Part shown: piece by piece, positions 53,203 to 62,926 of the stretch
How positions within the stretch are numbered: position 1 is the stretch's first letter
Layout: each line of letters begins with the position of its first letter
Position numbers and translations under genes: made by a program
The notes under the pieces: generated by a model
What the model was told of the DNA's origin: nothing
The model's input: the letters and a program-made list of their open reading frames with translations, nothing else
The model's database searches: none
Source: UBA6059 sp964351595
GTDB taxonomy: Bacteria > Bacteroidota > Bacteroidia > Cytophagales > Cyclobacteriaceae
DNA length: 64,000 nt
NCBI GenBank assembly: GCA_964351595.1
Contig: CAYGOT010000003.1
Coordinates: 72,185-136,184, forward strand
Direction of reading: 5' to 3'

Positions 53203-54822
53203 ATGTCTACTGCTAAATACATCTTTGTTACGGGTGGCGTTACCTCTTCTTTAGGAAAAGGAATCATCGCAGCTTCACTAGGAAAACTACTTCAGGCCCG
53301 AGGCTTTCGGGTTACCATTCAGAAGTTTGACCCCTACATCAATATAGATCCGGGAACCCTGAATCCCTACGAGCATGGTGAATGCTATGTTACCGACGAT
53401 GGAGCAGAGACCGACCTTGATCTAGGTCATTATGAGAGATTCCTCAATGTGGCCACTTCCCAGGCAAATAATGTCACCACCGGAAGGATTTACTATAATG
53501 TGATCAAGAAGGAACGTGATGGGGAGTTTCTCGGCAAGACTGTCCAGGTTATCCCTCACATTACTGATGAGATAAAGAATAGTTTTTATCGACTTGGCAA
53601 TACCGGGGATTATGATTTCGTAATCACAGAGATTGGTGGCTGTGTCGGTGACATTGAGTCGCTTCCATTTATAGAGGCAGTTAGACAAGCACGATTTGAG
53701 CTGGGATCTAACAATTTCGTATCGATACATCTCACACTCATCCCCTACCTGAGAAAAGCGGGTGAATTGAAGACCAAGCCCACTCAACATTCTGTTAAGC
53801 AATTGCTTGAGTCGGGTATTCAGCCGGACATACTAGTTTGTAGAACCGAATATCCTATACCTCCGGATATTAGAAAGAAATTGGCATTATTCTGCAACGT
53901 ACCTATCAATGCGGTCATTGAAGCTATTGATGCTGAGACGATTTATGACGTGCCCTTGCTCATGCGGAAGGAAAAGCTTGACGAACGTATTCTGTCCAAG
54001 CTAAAGATCTCTCATAAGAAAGAACCAAGCATCGAGCAATGGAAGGAGTTTCTCGGTAGAGTCAAAAACCCTACTGATGAAGTGCATGTAGCCTTGGTTG
54101 GAAAATATGTGGAGCTTAAAGACGCTTATAAGTCGATTGCAGAAGCTTTCATCCACGCAGGAGCGTCCAATGAGTGCAAAGTCAATGTTCACTGGATCTC
54201 ATCCGAGATCGTCATGGCCGATAATACTGAGCGACTATTCAGTGAGATGGACGGAATGCTCGTCGCGCCGGGCTTTGGAGAGCGTGGTATCGAAGGTAAG
54301 GTTGAAGCAGTCAAATATGCACGAGAAAACCTTATACCCTTCTTCGGTATTTGCCTGGGCATGCAATGCGCCACAGTAGAGTTTGCCAGAAATGTACTTG
54401 GGCTAAAAACCGCAAATTCTGTGGAATTCGATCCAGATACTAAAGACCCTGTCATCGATATGATGGAGGATCAAAAGAAAATTACCACAAAAGGTGGTAC
54501 GATGAGACTAGGTGCTTACGACTGCCATTTGTTAAAGGGTAGCAAAGCATTCAATGTTTACGGACATACCAATATCGAGGAGCGTCATAGACACAGATTT
54601 GAGTTTAACAATAAATACCTGGAGGATTTCAAAAAGGCAGGCATGATTGCCTCAGGAGTGAATCCAGATACTGGCCTTGTTGAGGTGATGGAGATCAAAG
54701 ATCATCCGTGGTTCATTGGCACCCAGTATCACCCCGAGCTCAAAAGCACTGTGATGAATCCTCACCCACTGTTTGTTAAGTTCATTAAGGCTGCCCTGAC
54801 CCACAAAAAATTAAAAGACTAA
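53203..54822 (+). CDS. pyrG: CTP synthase
   Basis: 539 residues, full length. The N-terminal synthetase domain has FVTGGVTSSLGKGI, DPYINIDPGTLNPYEHGE and ITEIGGCVGDIESLP; the C-terminal glutaminase domain has nucleophile Cys384 (GICLGMQ) and the His-Glu pair in YHPELKS. It makes CTP from UTP. It is followed by yidC after three bases, so the two are one transcript. Confidence 0.97.
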   Translation: MSTAKYIFVTGGVTSSLGKGIIAASLGKLLQARGFRVTIQKFDPYINIDPGTLNPYEHGECYVTDDGAETDLDLGHYERFLNVATSQANNVTTGRIYYNVIKKERDGEFLGKTVQVIPHITDEIKNSFYRLGNTGDYDFVITEIGGCVGDIESLPFIEAVRQARFELGSNNFVSIHLTLIPYLRKAGELKTKPTQHSVKQLLESGIQPDILVCRTEYPIPPDIRKKLALFCNVPINAVIEAIDAETIYDVPLLMRKEKLDERILSKLKISHKKEPSIEQWKEFLGRVKNPTDEVHVALVGKYVELKDAYKSIAEAFIHAGASNECKVNVHWISSEIVMADNTERLFSEMDGMLVAPGFGERGIEGKVEAVKYARENLIPFFGICLGMQCATVEFARNVLGLKTANSVEFDPDTKDPVIDMMEDQKKITTKGGTMRLGAYDCHLLKGSKAFNVYGHTNIEERHRHRFEFNNKYLEDFKKAGMIASGVNPDTGLVEVMEIKDHPWFIGTQYHPELKSTVMNPHPLFVKFIKAALTHKKLKD

Positions 54823-54825
54823 TCC

Positions 54826-56658
54826 ATGGATAGAAATCAGATCACAGGTCTGATCATGATGTTGGTATTGCTGACTGTATATTTTCAGTTTTTCGCACCT
54901 GAGCCACCACAACCAGACCCTAACAGTGTTATTCCAGATAGTATCGTTTCGGATACTAATACTGAATCGCTAATCACCGATGTAGAACCAGAACCACTTC
55001 CTGATTCTGTTCAAAATTTAGCCCTCAGAGGACAGTTTGGTGACTTTGCTTCAGCGGCGAATGGCACTTCCAGAGAGATCACTATCGAGAATGATCAATT
55101 CATCCTGACATTCGACACCAAAGGCGCAACTGTAAAAAAGGTGCAGCTCAAGGAGCATCTTACTTCAGAGGGAGATCCTGTTGTTCTTTTTGACGAGGGG
55201 TCGAGTGACATCAGCCTACTATTCAACAGTAATAATAATGTCATCTCCACGAGCGACTTATATTTCAATACCCGAGCCTCCAACCGCAAGCTATCAGGAG
55301 AGGAAACTGCTGAGATAGTTTTCTCAGCGAAAACTGCCAACGGCGGCACGCTTGATTTTATTTATACTGCTTTTGGCAGTGGTTATCAGCTCGGATTTGA
55401 GGTGCAGTCGAAGAATATAGACGCGTTGATCGACAATACGGATTTCAACTTTATATGGAGTAGTCAGGTCAGGAAGCTCGAAATGGACATCACCGACGCG
55501 AGAAATAGGACTACCATCAAGTATTTCTCCGTGGTAGATGACGATGTAGACTACCTAACGGAAACCTCCACAGAACTGGAAGAGCTCAACCTCGAAGAAC
55601 AGCTGAAGTGGGTATCCATTAAGCAGAAATTCTTTACCAGTGCCATCATAGCGGAGCAGCAGTTCTCTAGCGGATTCATTCAGACAGATATTCCTGGCAG
55701 TGATGAGATTGTGAAGAATGCGGATATGAGGCTTGTCGTACCTGTTGGCGATATCAAAACCGGCAAGGCCAACTTCACTTACTACTTCGGTCCGAATGAC
55801 TATAATATTCTCGATGAAGTCACTGAGGGATTCTGGAAAAACTTAACCCTCGGCTGGGGTCCATTTGGACTTGTTAACAAATACCTCGTCATCCCAATTT
55901 TCAACTTTCTTGATACCTATCTTAATAACTATGGCTTGATCATATTCTTGCTGGTTATTGTGATCAGATTAATTCTTGCTCCACTGACTTTCACCTCTCA
56001 CATGTCAATGGCGAAGATGAAAGTACTGAAACCAGAGCTTGATGAAATCAAAGAGCGCCACGATGGAGATATGCAAAAAGCTCAGGCTGAGCAGATGCAA
56101 CTTTATCAAAAAGTAGGTATTAACCCGTTGAGTGGCTGTTTCCCATTGTTGCTTCAGATGCCCATTCTATTGGCAATGTTCTACTTCTTCCCGAATGCCA
56201 TTGAGCTTAGACAGCAGTCCTTTTTATGGGCAACAGATTTGTCTACCTACGACTCTATTCTCACCCTGCCTTTCACCATTCCATTTTATGGTGATCATGT
56301 GAGTTTGTTTACGCTTTTGATGACGGCTTCTACCATACTTTATACCTGGTCTAACAGTCAGATTCAGACAGTGCAGGGACCTATGAAATCTGTGCAGTAT
56401 GTGATGCCGATTATGTTCTTATTCTTCCTGAACAACTATGCTTCAGGTCTTACTTACTACTACTTCCTGACCAACCTGGTCTCCTTCGGACAGATCGCGA
56501 TCTTCAGAAGATTAGTAGACGAGGAGAAGATTTTGAAGAAGCTTGAAGAAAATAAAAAGAAAAATCATGGCAAGAAGACCTCAGGATTTCAAGCCAGACT
56601 GCAAGAGGCAATGAAGGCCAGCCAGGAGCAGCAGCGTAAGAAAAAATCTAAGAAGTAG
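54826..56658 (+). CDS. yidC: Membrane protein insertase YidC
   Basis: 610 residues. N-terminal membrane helix (about 6-23), a large periplasmic beta domain of about 300 residues, then the conserved insertase core (from about 355): LIIFLLVIVIRLILAPLTF, NPLSGCFPLLLQMPIL and the last helices with NNYASGLTYYYFLTN. The C-terminus is Lys-rich, for ribosome contact. It inserts proteins into the inner membrane. Confidence 0.95.
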   Translation: MDRNQITGLIMMLVLLTVYFQFFAPEPPQPDPNSVIPDSIVSDTNTESLITDVEPEPLPDSVQNLALRGQFGDFASAANGTSREITIENDQFILTFDTKGATVKKVQLKEHLTSEGDPVVLFDEGSSDISLLFNSNNNVISTSDLYFNTRASNRKLSGEETAEIVFSAKTANGGTLDFIYTAFGSGYQLGFEVQSKNIDALIDNTDFNFIWSSQVRKLEMDITDARNRTTIKYFSVVDDDVDYLTETSTELEELNLEEQLKWVSIKQKFFTSAIIAEQQFSSGFIQTDIPGSDEIVKNADMRLVVPVGDIKTGKANFTYYFGPNDYNILDEVTEGFWKNLTLGWGPFGLVNKYLVIPIFNFLDTYLNNYGLIIFLLVIVIRLILAPLTFTSHMSMAKMKVLKPELDEIKERHDGDMQKAQAEQMQLYQKVGINPLSGCFPLLLQMPILLAMFYFFPNAIELRQQSFLWATDLSTYDSILTLPFTIPFYGDHVSLFTLLMTASTILYTWSNSQIQTVQGPMKSVQYVMPIMFLFFLNNYASGLTYYYFLTNLVSFGQIAIFRRLVDEEKILKKLEENKKKNHGKKTSGFQARLQEAMKASQEQQRKKKSKK

Positions 56659-56696
56659 TCAAGCACTTCCTTCGGGTAGTCTACAACACCTCATTA

Positions 56697-56740
56697 CTCT
56701 TTTAGAGATAGTTATCAATACTTAACTTTCTCTAAAAGAG
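56697..56740. repeat. 12-bp perfect inverted repeat between yidC and parA
   Basis: 56697-56708 and 56729-56740 are exact reverse complements with a 20-base loop that has its own nested GTTA/TAAC. There is no T-run after it, so it may be an operator or weak terminator rather than a canonical rho-independent site. Confidence 0.5.
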
Positions 56741-56809
56741 CTGATTACAGGGTTTTCCACAAGTTTCCCACCCTTTGAGTTTTGGGCTATCATTTATGTC
56801 TTAAACTTC

Positions 56810-56817
56810 TATATTTG
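56810..56817 (+). promoter_or_regulatory. Possible -7 box for parAB
   Basis: TATATTTG matches TAnnTTTG, 64 bp before parA. A TTTG at 56781-56784 is slightly too far for the consensus spacing. Confidence 0.4.
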
Positions 56818-56881
56818 TGATTGTGTGATGACGCCTTCTGGTATATCTGCACCAATCCGAACCATTAAATAAGACATCTCG

Positions 56882-57664
56882 ATGGGTAAAATCATTTCTA
56901 TTGCCAACCAAAAGGGCGGTGTAGGTAAGACTACCACAGCTATCAATTTGGCGGCTAGCCTGGCTGCTTTGGAGTTCAAGACATTGATCGTGGACTCTGA
57001 TCCTCAGGCCAACGCCACCTCAGGTATTGGGCATAATCCCAAAGAGATAGAGTATAGTATCTACGAATGTATGGTCGATGGTGTATCACCGAAAGACTGT
57101 ATTGTTGAGACGGACATTAGTTATTTGGATTTAATGCCATCGCACATCGACTTAGTAGGTGCAGAAGTTGAAATGGTGAACATCGATGAGCGTGAGCTCA
57201 AGATGAAGGACGTCCTACTTTCTATTAAGGACGATTACGACTTCATCATCATCGATTGCTCCCCTTCACTTGGTTTGATCACTGTCAACGCATTGACAGC
57301 ATCAGATTCTGTGATTATTCCTGTACAGTGCGAATACTTTGCACTTGAAGGCTTGGGCAAGTTGCTCAACACGATCAAGATCATTCAGTCCAGACTCAAC
57401 CCGGATCTCGAGATTGAGGGTATACTTATGACCATGTATGACGTTCGCTTGAGACTGTCCAATCAGGTAGTAGATGAGGTACAGACGCATTTCAACATGC
57501 TCGCTTTCGATACCATTATTCCCCGCAATATCAAGTTGAGCGAGTCTCCTAGTTTTGGCCTACCGGCAATTGCTCATGATGCAGAGAGTAAGGGAGCTAT
57601 TAGCTACCTCAACCTTGCACGTGAGATTCTTGTCACTAACGGAATGTTGGTTGAACAGGTATGA
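56882..57664 (+). CDS. parA: Chromosome partitioning ATPase ParA (Soj)
   Basis: 260 residues. Deviant Walker A KGGVGKTTTAINLA (about 10-23), Walker A' region IVDSDPQANATSG, Walker B FIIIDCSPSLGLITVNAL. It dimerises on DNA and moves ParB-parS complexes. It overlaps parB by four bases (ATGA). Confidence 0.95.
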   Translation: MGKIISIANQKGGVGKTTTAINLAASLAALEFKTLIVDSDPQANATSGIGHNPKEIEYSIYECMVDGVSPKDCIVETDISYLDLMPSHIDLVGAEVEMVNIDERELKMKDVLLSIKDDYDFIIIDCSPSLGLITVNALTASDSVIIPVQCEYFALEGLGKLLNTIKIIQSRLNPDLEIEGILMTMYDVRLRLSNQVVDEVQTHFNMLAFDTIIPRNIKLSESPSFGLPAIAHDAESKGAISYLNLAREILVTNGMLVEQV

Positions 57665-58575
57665 GCGACGATAAGAAGCCTAAGCGAAAAAATGCCCTTG
57701 GCAGAGGTCTAGGTGCACTTTTGGACAACAGTGAGGGGACGGCAGGGAAGCGAAGAAATGTAAGCGGCGCTGGTGCTTCTGGAACAGGTAATATTGGAGA
57801 GATTGATATCACCGAAATTGAGGTCAATCCATTTCAGCCCCGAACTGACTTTAAACAAGAAGCACTCGAAGAGCTAGCTGAGTCCATAAAAGTTCAGGGC
57901 ATCATTCAGCCCATCACCGTTCGCAAGCTTTCTGCTAAGAAATATCAACTGATCTCAGGAGAGCGTAGATTCCAGGCATCCAAACTTGCCGGTCTCACTC
58001 AGATTCCTGCCTATATCAGAGAGGCCGATGACCAGCAGATGCTGGAGATGGCACTAATTGAGAACATCCAGCGTGAAAACCTCAATAGTATTGAGATTGC
58101 CCTCTCCTACCAGCGTCTGATGAGTGAATGCCAGCTAAAGCAGGAAGAGCTTGGAGATCGCGTAGGTAAGAATAGAACGACAGTTAATAACTATCTAAGA
58201 CTACTCAAACTACCACCCGACATTCAAATTGCTTTGCGTGATGGCAAGTTGAGCATGGGGCATGCACGGGCTATCATCAACATTGAGAATGTTGATCTTC
58301 AGCTTAATGTATTCAAGCGAATCCTCACTGAAGACCTTTCCGTTAGGAAGGTGGAAGCGCTGGTACGCTCGTTGACTTTAAAAGAAGATAAGCCTGAACC
58401 TAAAAAACCGACAAAGGAGTTTTCTCCTGAACTCAAAAAACTTCAAGAAAGCTTATCTTCGCATTTTGGAACTAAGGTTCAAATCAATCAAAAAGCAAAA
58501 GATAACGGTGACATCACCATTCCCTATTTTTCCACAGATGATCTCAATAGAATATTGGAGATCCTTGAATTATAG
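57661..58575 (+). CDS. parB: Chromosome partitioning protein ParB (Spo0J)
   Basis: 304 residues. ParA-activating basic N-terminus (KRKNALGRGLGALLD), CTPase/ParB N domain with GERRFQASKLAG and ALIENIQRENLN, helix-turn-helix (KQEELGDRVGKNRTTVNNYL), and a C-terminal dimerisation domain. It spreads from parS sites. No consensus parS (TGTTTCACGTGAAACA) was noticed in the window. Confidence 0.95.
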   Translation: MSDDKKPKRKNALGRGLGALLDNSEGTAGKRRNVSGAGASGTGNIGEIDITEIEVNPFQPRTDFKQEALEELAESIKVQGIIQPITVRKLSAKKYQLISGERRFQASKLAGLTQIPAYIREADDQQMLEMALIENIQRENLNSIEIALSYQRLMSECQLKQEELGDRVGKNRTTVNNYLRLLKLPPDIQIALRDGKLSMGHARAIINIENVDLQLNVFKRILTEDLSVRKVEALVRSLTLKEDKPEPKKPTKEFSPELKKLQESLSSHFGTKVQINQKAKDNGDITIPYFSTDDLNRILEILEL

Positions 58576-59146
58576 GCCTCTTCACGTTCTCTGCTTTCTC
58601 ATTGTTTTTAGTGCTTCCTATGGGCTATCAGCCCAGGGTGTGGATACTGTAAATGTAGAGGGAGATCTCAGAAATGTTGAGACGATCGCAATGGTCTCAA
58701 AACTTGATCCTCAAAAAGCGGCAATGTACTCAGCCGTACTCCCCGGTCTGGGGCAAGCATACAACAAAGACTACTGGAAGATTCCGGTGATTTATGGAGG
58801 AGGGATCATCATACTCCACTTCATCAATCAAAATCATGATCTCTACAACACCTTTAACAATGCACTCCTTGCCGAGGTGGATGGCGTACCTGAAACGACA
58901 AATCCGTTTGATAGATATAATGAATCCTCGCTTCAAAACAGAAGAGATAGATATAAGAGAGATCGCGATTTTATGATCATCGTAGGTGTGATCTATTATC
59001 TACTCAATGTGGTTGAAGCGCACGTCTCAGCTCATCTCAAGGAGTTTGATATCAATGAAGACCTTTCCCTAAAATTTAAGCCCAGCTTTCAGCCACTGCC
59101 TGGGCAGTATCCTGCTCCAGGAGTCGGTGTGGCACTCACTTTCTAA
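58565..59146 (+). CDS. DUF5683-family membrane protein
   Basis: 193 residues from TTG 58565, which gives a clean signal peptide ending in LSAQ; an ATG at 58538 would add nine residues and overlap parB more. The family signature AAMYSAVLPGLGQAYNKDYWKIPVIYGG is present (57-kb cluster position typical for Bacteroidota), with membrane-spanning stretches near 90 and 140. It sits in the parA-parB-DUF5683-dapB-lepB order. Function unknown. Confidence 0.8.
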   Translation: MNYRPLHVLCFLIVFSASYGLSAQGVDTVNVEGDLRNVETIAMVSKLDPQKAAMYSAVLPGLGQAYNKDYWKIPVIYGGGIIILHFINQNHDLYNTFNNALLAEVDGVPETTNPFDRYNESSLQNRRDRYKRDRDFMIIVGVIYYLLNVVEAHVSAHLKEFDINEDLSLKFKPSFQPLPGQYPAPGVGVALTF

Positions 59147-59150
59147 TATC

Positions 59151-59870
59151 ATGAACATAGCATTGATTGGGTATGGTAAGATGGGCCAGACTATCGAAAA
59201 GATAGCCAAAGACAGAGGGCATGTCATCACTGCCATTGTGGATGAGCGGACTGAGACAAGCATCACAGAACTCAACCCGAAAGAAATTGATGTTGCTATC
59301 GAGTTTACGCAACCCGGCTCTGCGTATGACAACCTCCAGGCATGTATCGACATAGGAATTCCAGTCATCTCCGGTACCACTGGATGGCTTGAGCGATACG
59401 ACGAGCTCAAGTCTTATGCAAACAAAAAGAACGGTACCCTGCTCTATTCATCTAACTTTAGCCTTGGGGTCAACCTCTTCTTTAAAGTAAATGAGTATGT
59501 CGCAAAGCTCATGAGCCAACATTCCGGATACGGGGTACAGATGGAAGAAATCCACCACACGCAAAAGAAAGATGCACCCAGCGGAACGGCCATCACGCTT
59601 GCTGAAGGCATTATTAAGAATAACGATAGGTTTTCAGGCTGGGTAAATCAGATTTCGGATAAGGAAAAAGACCTGTCCATCATCTCCAAAAGGATAGATG
59701 AAGTGCCCGGCACGCATGCCATCACCTATAAGTCTGAAGAAGACGAGATCACCCTGACACACACAGCTCACAGCCGACAAGGTTTTGCGCTTGGGGCGGT
59801 GCTAGTGGCTGAGTGGATCTATGACAAAAGTGGTGTTTTCACGATGGACGACTTCCTCGGGTTTAACTAA
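59151..59870 (+). CDS. dapB: 4-hydroxy-tetrahydrodipicolinate reductase
   Basis: 239 residues from ATG 59151. NAD(P) motif IALIGYGKMGQTIE, SGTTGW, SSNFSLGVNLF and the catalytic EIHHTQKKDAPSGTA are all present. It acts in the diaminopimelate branch leading to lysine and peptidoglycan. It follows DUF5683 by four bases. Confidence 0.95.
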   Translation: MNIALIGYGKMGQTIEKIAKDRGHVITAIVDERTETSITELNPKEIDVAIEFTQPGSAYDNLQACIDIGIPVISGTTGWLERYDELKSYANKKNGTLLYSSNFSLGVNLFFKVNEYVAKLMSQHSGYGVQMEEIHHTQKKDAPSGTAITLAEGIIKNNDRFSGWVNQISDKEKDLSIISKRIDEVPGTHAITYKSEEDEITLTHTAHSRQGFALGAVLVAEWIYDKSGVFTMDDFLGFN

Positions 59871-59913
59871 AATAGTTTCTAAATTTGCCGCCTGCTGAAT
59901 CAGGAAGAGTAAG

Positions 59914-60990
59914 ATGTTTACAAAGAAGAAAGAAGAAAAACCGAAGAAAGGTCCTGTCAAAGAGTGGCTCGATGCGATTGTGTTTGCCGTGGTGGCTGCC
60001 ACCCTGATCCGATGGGTATTTATGGAGGCCTTTACCATACCTACTCCTTCGATGGAGAAGTCGCTACTCGTTGGCGATTTCCTGTTTGTCAGCAAGATCA
60101 GCTATGGTCCCCGAACGCCAAAGACGCCTCTGCAGATACCACTGACCCATGCTAAGATTTGGGGTACCGACATCCCATCTTATCTGGATTGGATTCAGCT
60201 ACCGCAATTTAGATTGCCCGGACTTGGAGAAGTTGAGCGTAATGACGTTGTTGTCTTCAACTACCCTCCGGAGTTTGAGCACCCTATCGACCTCAAGACC
60301 CACTATATCAAGCGGTGCATTGGGGTACCTGGGGATATCCTGGAAGTACGTGACACGCAAGTTTATATCAATGGTGAACCTGGTCAGAATCCAGAGGAAA
60401 TGCAGTTTCGATACTATGTGATCACAGATCAGACAATCAATGATCGCATCTTCGAAAATTATGAGGTTTGGGAATACAACGCTATCAACGGTGGCTATAT
60501 CCTGCACACCACTCCTGAAGCGGCTGCTGAGCTGGAAAAACTCGATTTCGTTAGCGAAGTAAGGTTGGCAAAAATGCCTGAAACTCAGGTCAACCCAAGG
60601 ATATTCCCAGACTCCAGGTACTACGCCTGGAATAGTGACTTCTATGGACCTATTGAGATTCCAGGTGAGGGCAAGACGATCCAACTGGATGAAGAAACCG
60701 TAGCTATGTATGGCTCCACCATTACAGACTATGAGAACCTTGATGATGCCAAGGTTTCAGAAGGAAAATTACTCATTGACGGTGCAGAGGTCACAGAGTA
60801 TACCTTCAAGCAGAACTACTACTTCATGATGGGTGATAATCGCCACAATTCAGAGGACTCCAGGTTTTGGGGGTTTGTTCCTGAAGATCATGTTGTAGGA
60901 GAAGCTGCATTTATATGGCTCTCATTAGATGCGAATAAGGGGTTGTTCAGCAAACTTCGCTGGAGAAGGTTCTTCAATATCATCGACTAG
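59914..60990 (+). CDS. lepB: Signal peptidase I
   Basis: 358 residues. One membrane helix (about 18-36), catalytic Ser46 (PTPSMEKSLLVGDF), general base Lys133 (HYIKRCIGVPGD), and the conserved MGDNRHNSEDSRFWGFVP. The protein is longer than E. coli LepB relative to its single helix, with an inserted region of about 130 residues between the Lys and the GDN motif. It cleaves Sec signal peptides. Confidence 0.93.
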   Translation: MFTKKKEEKPKKGPVKEWLDAIVFAVVAATLIRWVFMEAFTIPTPSMEKSLLVGDFLFVSKISYGPRTPKTPLQIPLTHAKIWGTDIPSYLDWIQLPQFRLPGLGEVERNDVVVFNYPPEFEHPIDLKTHYIKRCIGVPGDILEVRDTQVYINGEPGQNPEEMQFRYYVITDQTINDRIFENYEVWEYNAINGGYILHTTPEAAAELEKLDFVSEVRLAKMPETQVNPRIFPDSRYYAWNSDFYGPIEIPGEGKTIQLDEETVAMYGSTITDYENLDDAKVSEGKLLIDGAEVTEYTFKQNYYFMMGDNRHNSEDSRFWGFVPEDHVVGEAAFIWLSLDANKGLFSKLRWRRFFNIID

Positions 60991-60994
60991 TTCT

Positions 60995-61657
60995 TCACCA
61001 ATTTATTGACTGAAGACCTTTTGAGGCAAGGTAAGCGTTGGTTTTGCTGAAGTGTTTATTGCCGAAAAATCCTCTATGCGCCGCGAACGGTGATGGGTGA
61101 GCTGACTCAAGCACAAAGTGTTTTTGTCTATCTATGATCACCCCTTTCTTTTGAGCATAGGATCCCCACAGCATAAAGACTACATTGTCTTTTTCATCTG
61201 ATACTGCCTTGATCACTGCGTCAGTGAAAGACTCCCAGCCTTTGTTTTGATGAGAACCAGGAGTGCTAGCCCTCACCGTGAGGGTCGCATTGAGTAATAA
61301 TACTCCCTGATCAGCCCATCGCACCAAACTTCCGTTGGGAGGTATGGGGAGATTGAGATCACCTTTGATTTCCTTAAATATGTTTACAAGGCTAGGTGGC
61401 ATAGGAATGCCTTCATTGACAGAGAAACACAACCCATGAGCTTGTCTCGCTCCATGGTAAGGGTCCTGTCCAATAATCACCACCTTGACTTGATCAAAAG
61501 GACAATGATTGAAAGCATTGAAAATCTGCTTCCCAGGAGGATATACTTTGTGTGACTCATACTCTGACTTAACGAATTCTACCAGCTGTTTGAAATACTC
61601 CTTTTCAAACTCATCTTTCAATCGCTCTCCCCAGCTCGGCTCAATTTTCACATTCAT
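60995..61657 (-). CDS. ung: Uracil-DNA glycosylase
   Basis: 220 residues. Catalytic Asp65 in the motif GQDPYHGARQAHG, uracil-binding LNATLTVR, and HPSPFAAHRGF near the end. It removes uracil from DNA in base excision repair. It converges with lepB with only four bases between stop codons. Confidence 0.96.
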   Translation of the reverse strand: MNVKIEPSWGERLKDEFEKEYFKQLVEFVKSEYESHKVYPPGKQIFNAFNHCPFDQVKVVIIGQDPYHGARQAHGLCFSVNEGIPMPPSLVNIFKEIKGDLNLPIPPNGSLVRWADQGVLLLNATLTVRASTPGSHQNKGWESFTDAVIKAVSDEKDNVVFMLWGSYAQKKGVIIDRQKHFVLESAHPSPFAAHRGFFGNKHFSKTNAYLASKGLQSINW

Positions 61658-61746
61658 TATTCGATAAGTCAGGTTTTTTTCGTTTATTTCCTTCTAAAAT
61701 ATAAGGATTTGACAATCTTTACTTCGATAACATCGTAATAAAACAA

Positions 61747-62133
61747 GTGACCACAGAAATCACACAAGGAATAAAAGTCAGTGTAGAAACTGAGTATCAG
61801 CCAGAGTATTCTAGCCCGGGTCAGAAGCATTTTGTGTTCACTTATCGCATTACCATAGAAAATAACAGTCAATATACCTTTCAGCTTCTAAAGCGGCACT
61901 GGTATATACATGACGCTACATTTGAGATAAGAGAGGTAGAAGGTGACGGTGTGGTAGGTCAACAGCCTGTGCTGGAGCCCGGTCAGTCTCACCGATATGT
62001 ATCAGGGTGTAATCTCCGATCCGGAACAGGTAAGATGTATGGCACCTACACCATGGAGCGCTCTCTCGATGGCAAGACCATCGATGTGGCAATTCCAGCC
62101 TTCAGCATGGTCGTCCCCTTCAGGCTAAACTGA
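61747..62133 (+). CDS. apaG: ApaG-domain protein
   Basis: 128 residues from GTG 61747. VSVETEYQPEYSSP, TIENNSQYTFQLLKRHWYI, VVGQQPVLEPGQSHRYVSGC and GTYTMER match the ApaG fold (fibronectin III-like). The family is linked to stress resistance and diadenosine tetraphosphate, but its activity is not settled. The next gene starts four bases after. Confidence 0.9.
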   Translation: MTTEITQGIKVSVETEYQPEYSSPGQKHFVFTYRITIENNSQYTFQLLKRHWYIHDATFEIREVEGDGVVGQQPVLEPGQSHRYVSGCNLRSGTGKMYGTYTMERSLDGKTIDVAIPAFSMVVPFRLN

Positions 62134-62137
62134 TCAG

Positions 62138-62926
62138 TTGCTGATCCGTCAAAAGCTTTTTCAAGCCCAGGAGTATTTTCACTATCTGATGTCTCAGGTA
62201 GACGAGCATTCACTTCATGCGCCATTCATTTATGATCTCTACACTCAGGCGATCAAAGCTCCACATGGAGATGACCTCCATCTGCGTCAACTGAGGAAGG
62301 AGCTAGAGCTTAATCATACGGAAATAGCGCTAGTCGATCTGGGTGCAGGGTCGGTAGTGGCCGGCTCTGACAAGCGCAAAATATCAACAATCGCCAGCCT
62401 CTCTACCTCATCAATCAAGACCGCCCGACTTATTGCGCGCATAGCGGCCTTTGCGCAACCGGAGACCATCATCGAGTTGGGCACATCACTCGGACTACTT
62501 TCACTTCAACTTCACCATACCTGCCCGCTCAGCCTGATACATACGATAGAGGGTGACCCTACTCTTTCCGCGTTTTCAAAGTCCCATTTTGATAAATACG
62601 GAAATGGTATGATAGACTTACGCACAGGTAACATCGATGATCTCCTACCTCAGTTGGTCGAAGAAATTGAACAAGTGGACGTGGTGGTAATGGACGCCAA
62701 TCATACCCTGGAAGCCACCTTAACTTATTTCTATCTACTTCTCAAGAGGTGCCACAAAGACTCAGTGATTATCCTTGATGATATTCATTGGTCAAAAGAA
62801 ATGAAATCTGCATGGGATGAAATCAGGAATCATCCCGAGGTAACTTGCTCAGTAGACCTATTCCAGATAGGGATAATCTACTTCAAGGAAGAAATTGAAA
62901 AGCAGCATTGGACGCTTACTTATTAG
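62138..62926 (+). CDS. SAM-dependent methyltransferase (class I)
   Basis: 262 residues from TTG 62138; no ATG occurs in frame before Met18 and the homologue-like EHSLHAPF segment needs the earlier start. The SAM motif I reads IIELGTSLGLLSL, followed by HTIEGDP (motif II) and VVMDANH. It resembles O-methyltransferase-type proteins. Coupled to apaG. Substrate unknown. Confidence 0.75.
   Translation: MLIRQKLFQAQEYFHYLMSQVDEHSLHAPFIYDLYTQAIKAPHGDDLHLRQLRKELELNHTEIALVDLGAGSVVAGSDKRKISTIASLSTSSIKTARLIARIAAFAQPETIIELGTSLGLLSLQLHHTCPLSLIHTIEGDPTLSAFSKSHFDKYGNGMIDLRTGNIDDLLPQLVEEIEQVDVVVMDANHTLEATLTYFYLLLKRCHKDSVIILDDIHWSKEMKSAWDEIRNHPEVTCSVDLFQIGIIYFKEEIEKQHWTLTY

Noticed and set aside
53422..53802. 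126-residue minus-strand frame inside pyrG
   Set aside because: Shadow of pyrG, which is intact from the first motif to the glutaminase triad.
56753..56761. Chromosomal origin near parAB
   Set aside because: Only one near-match to the DnaA box, no AT-rich unwinding element and no dnaA gene; a parAB-dapB-lepB cluster alone does not mark an origin.
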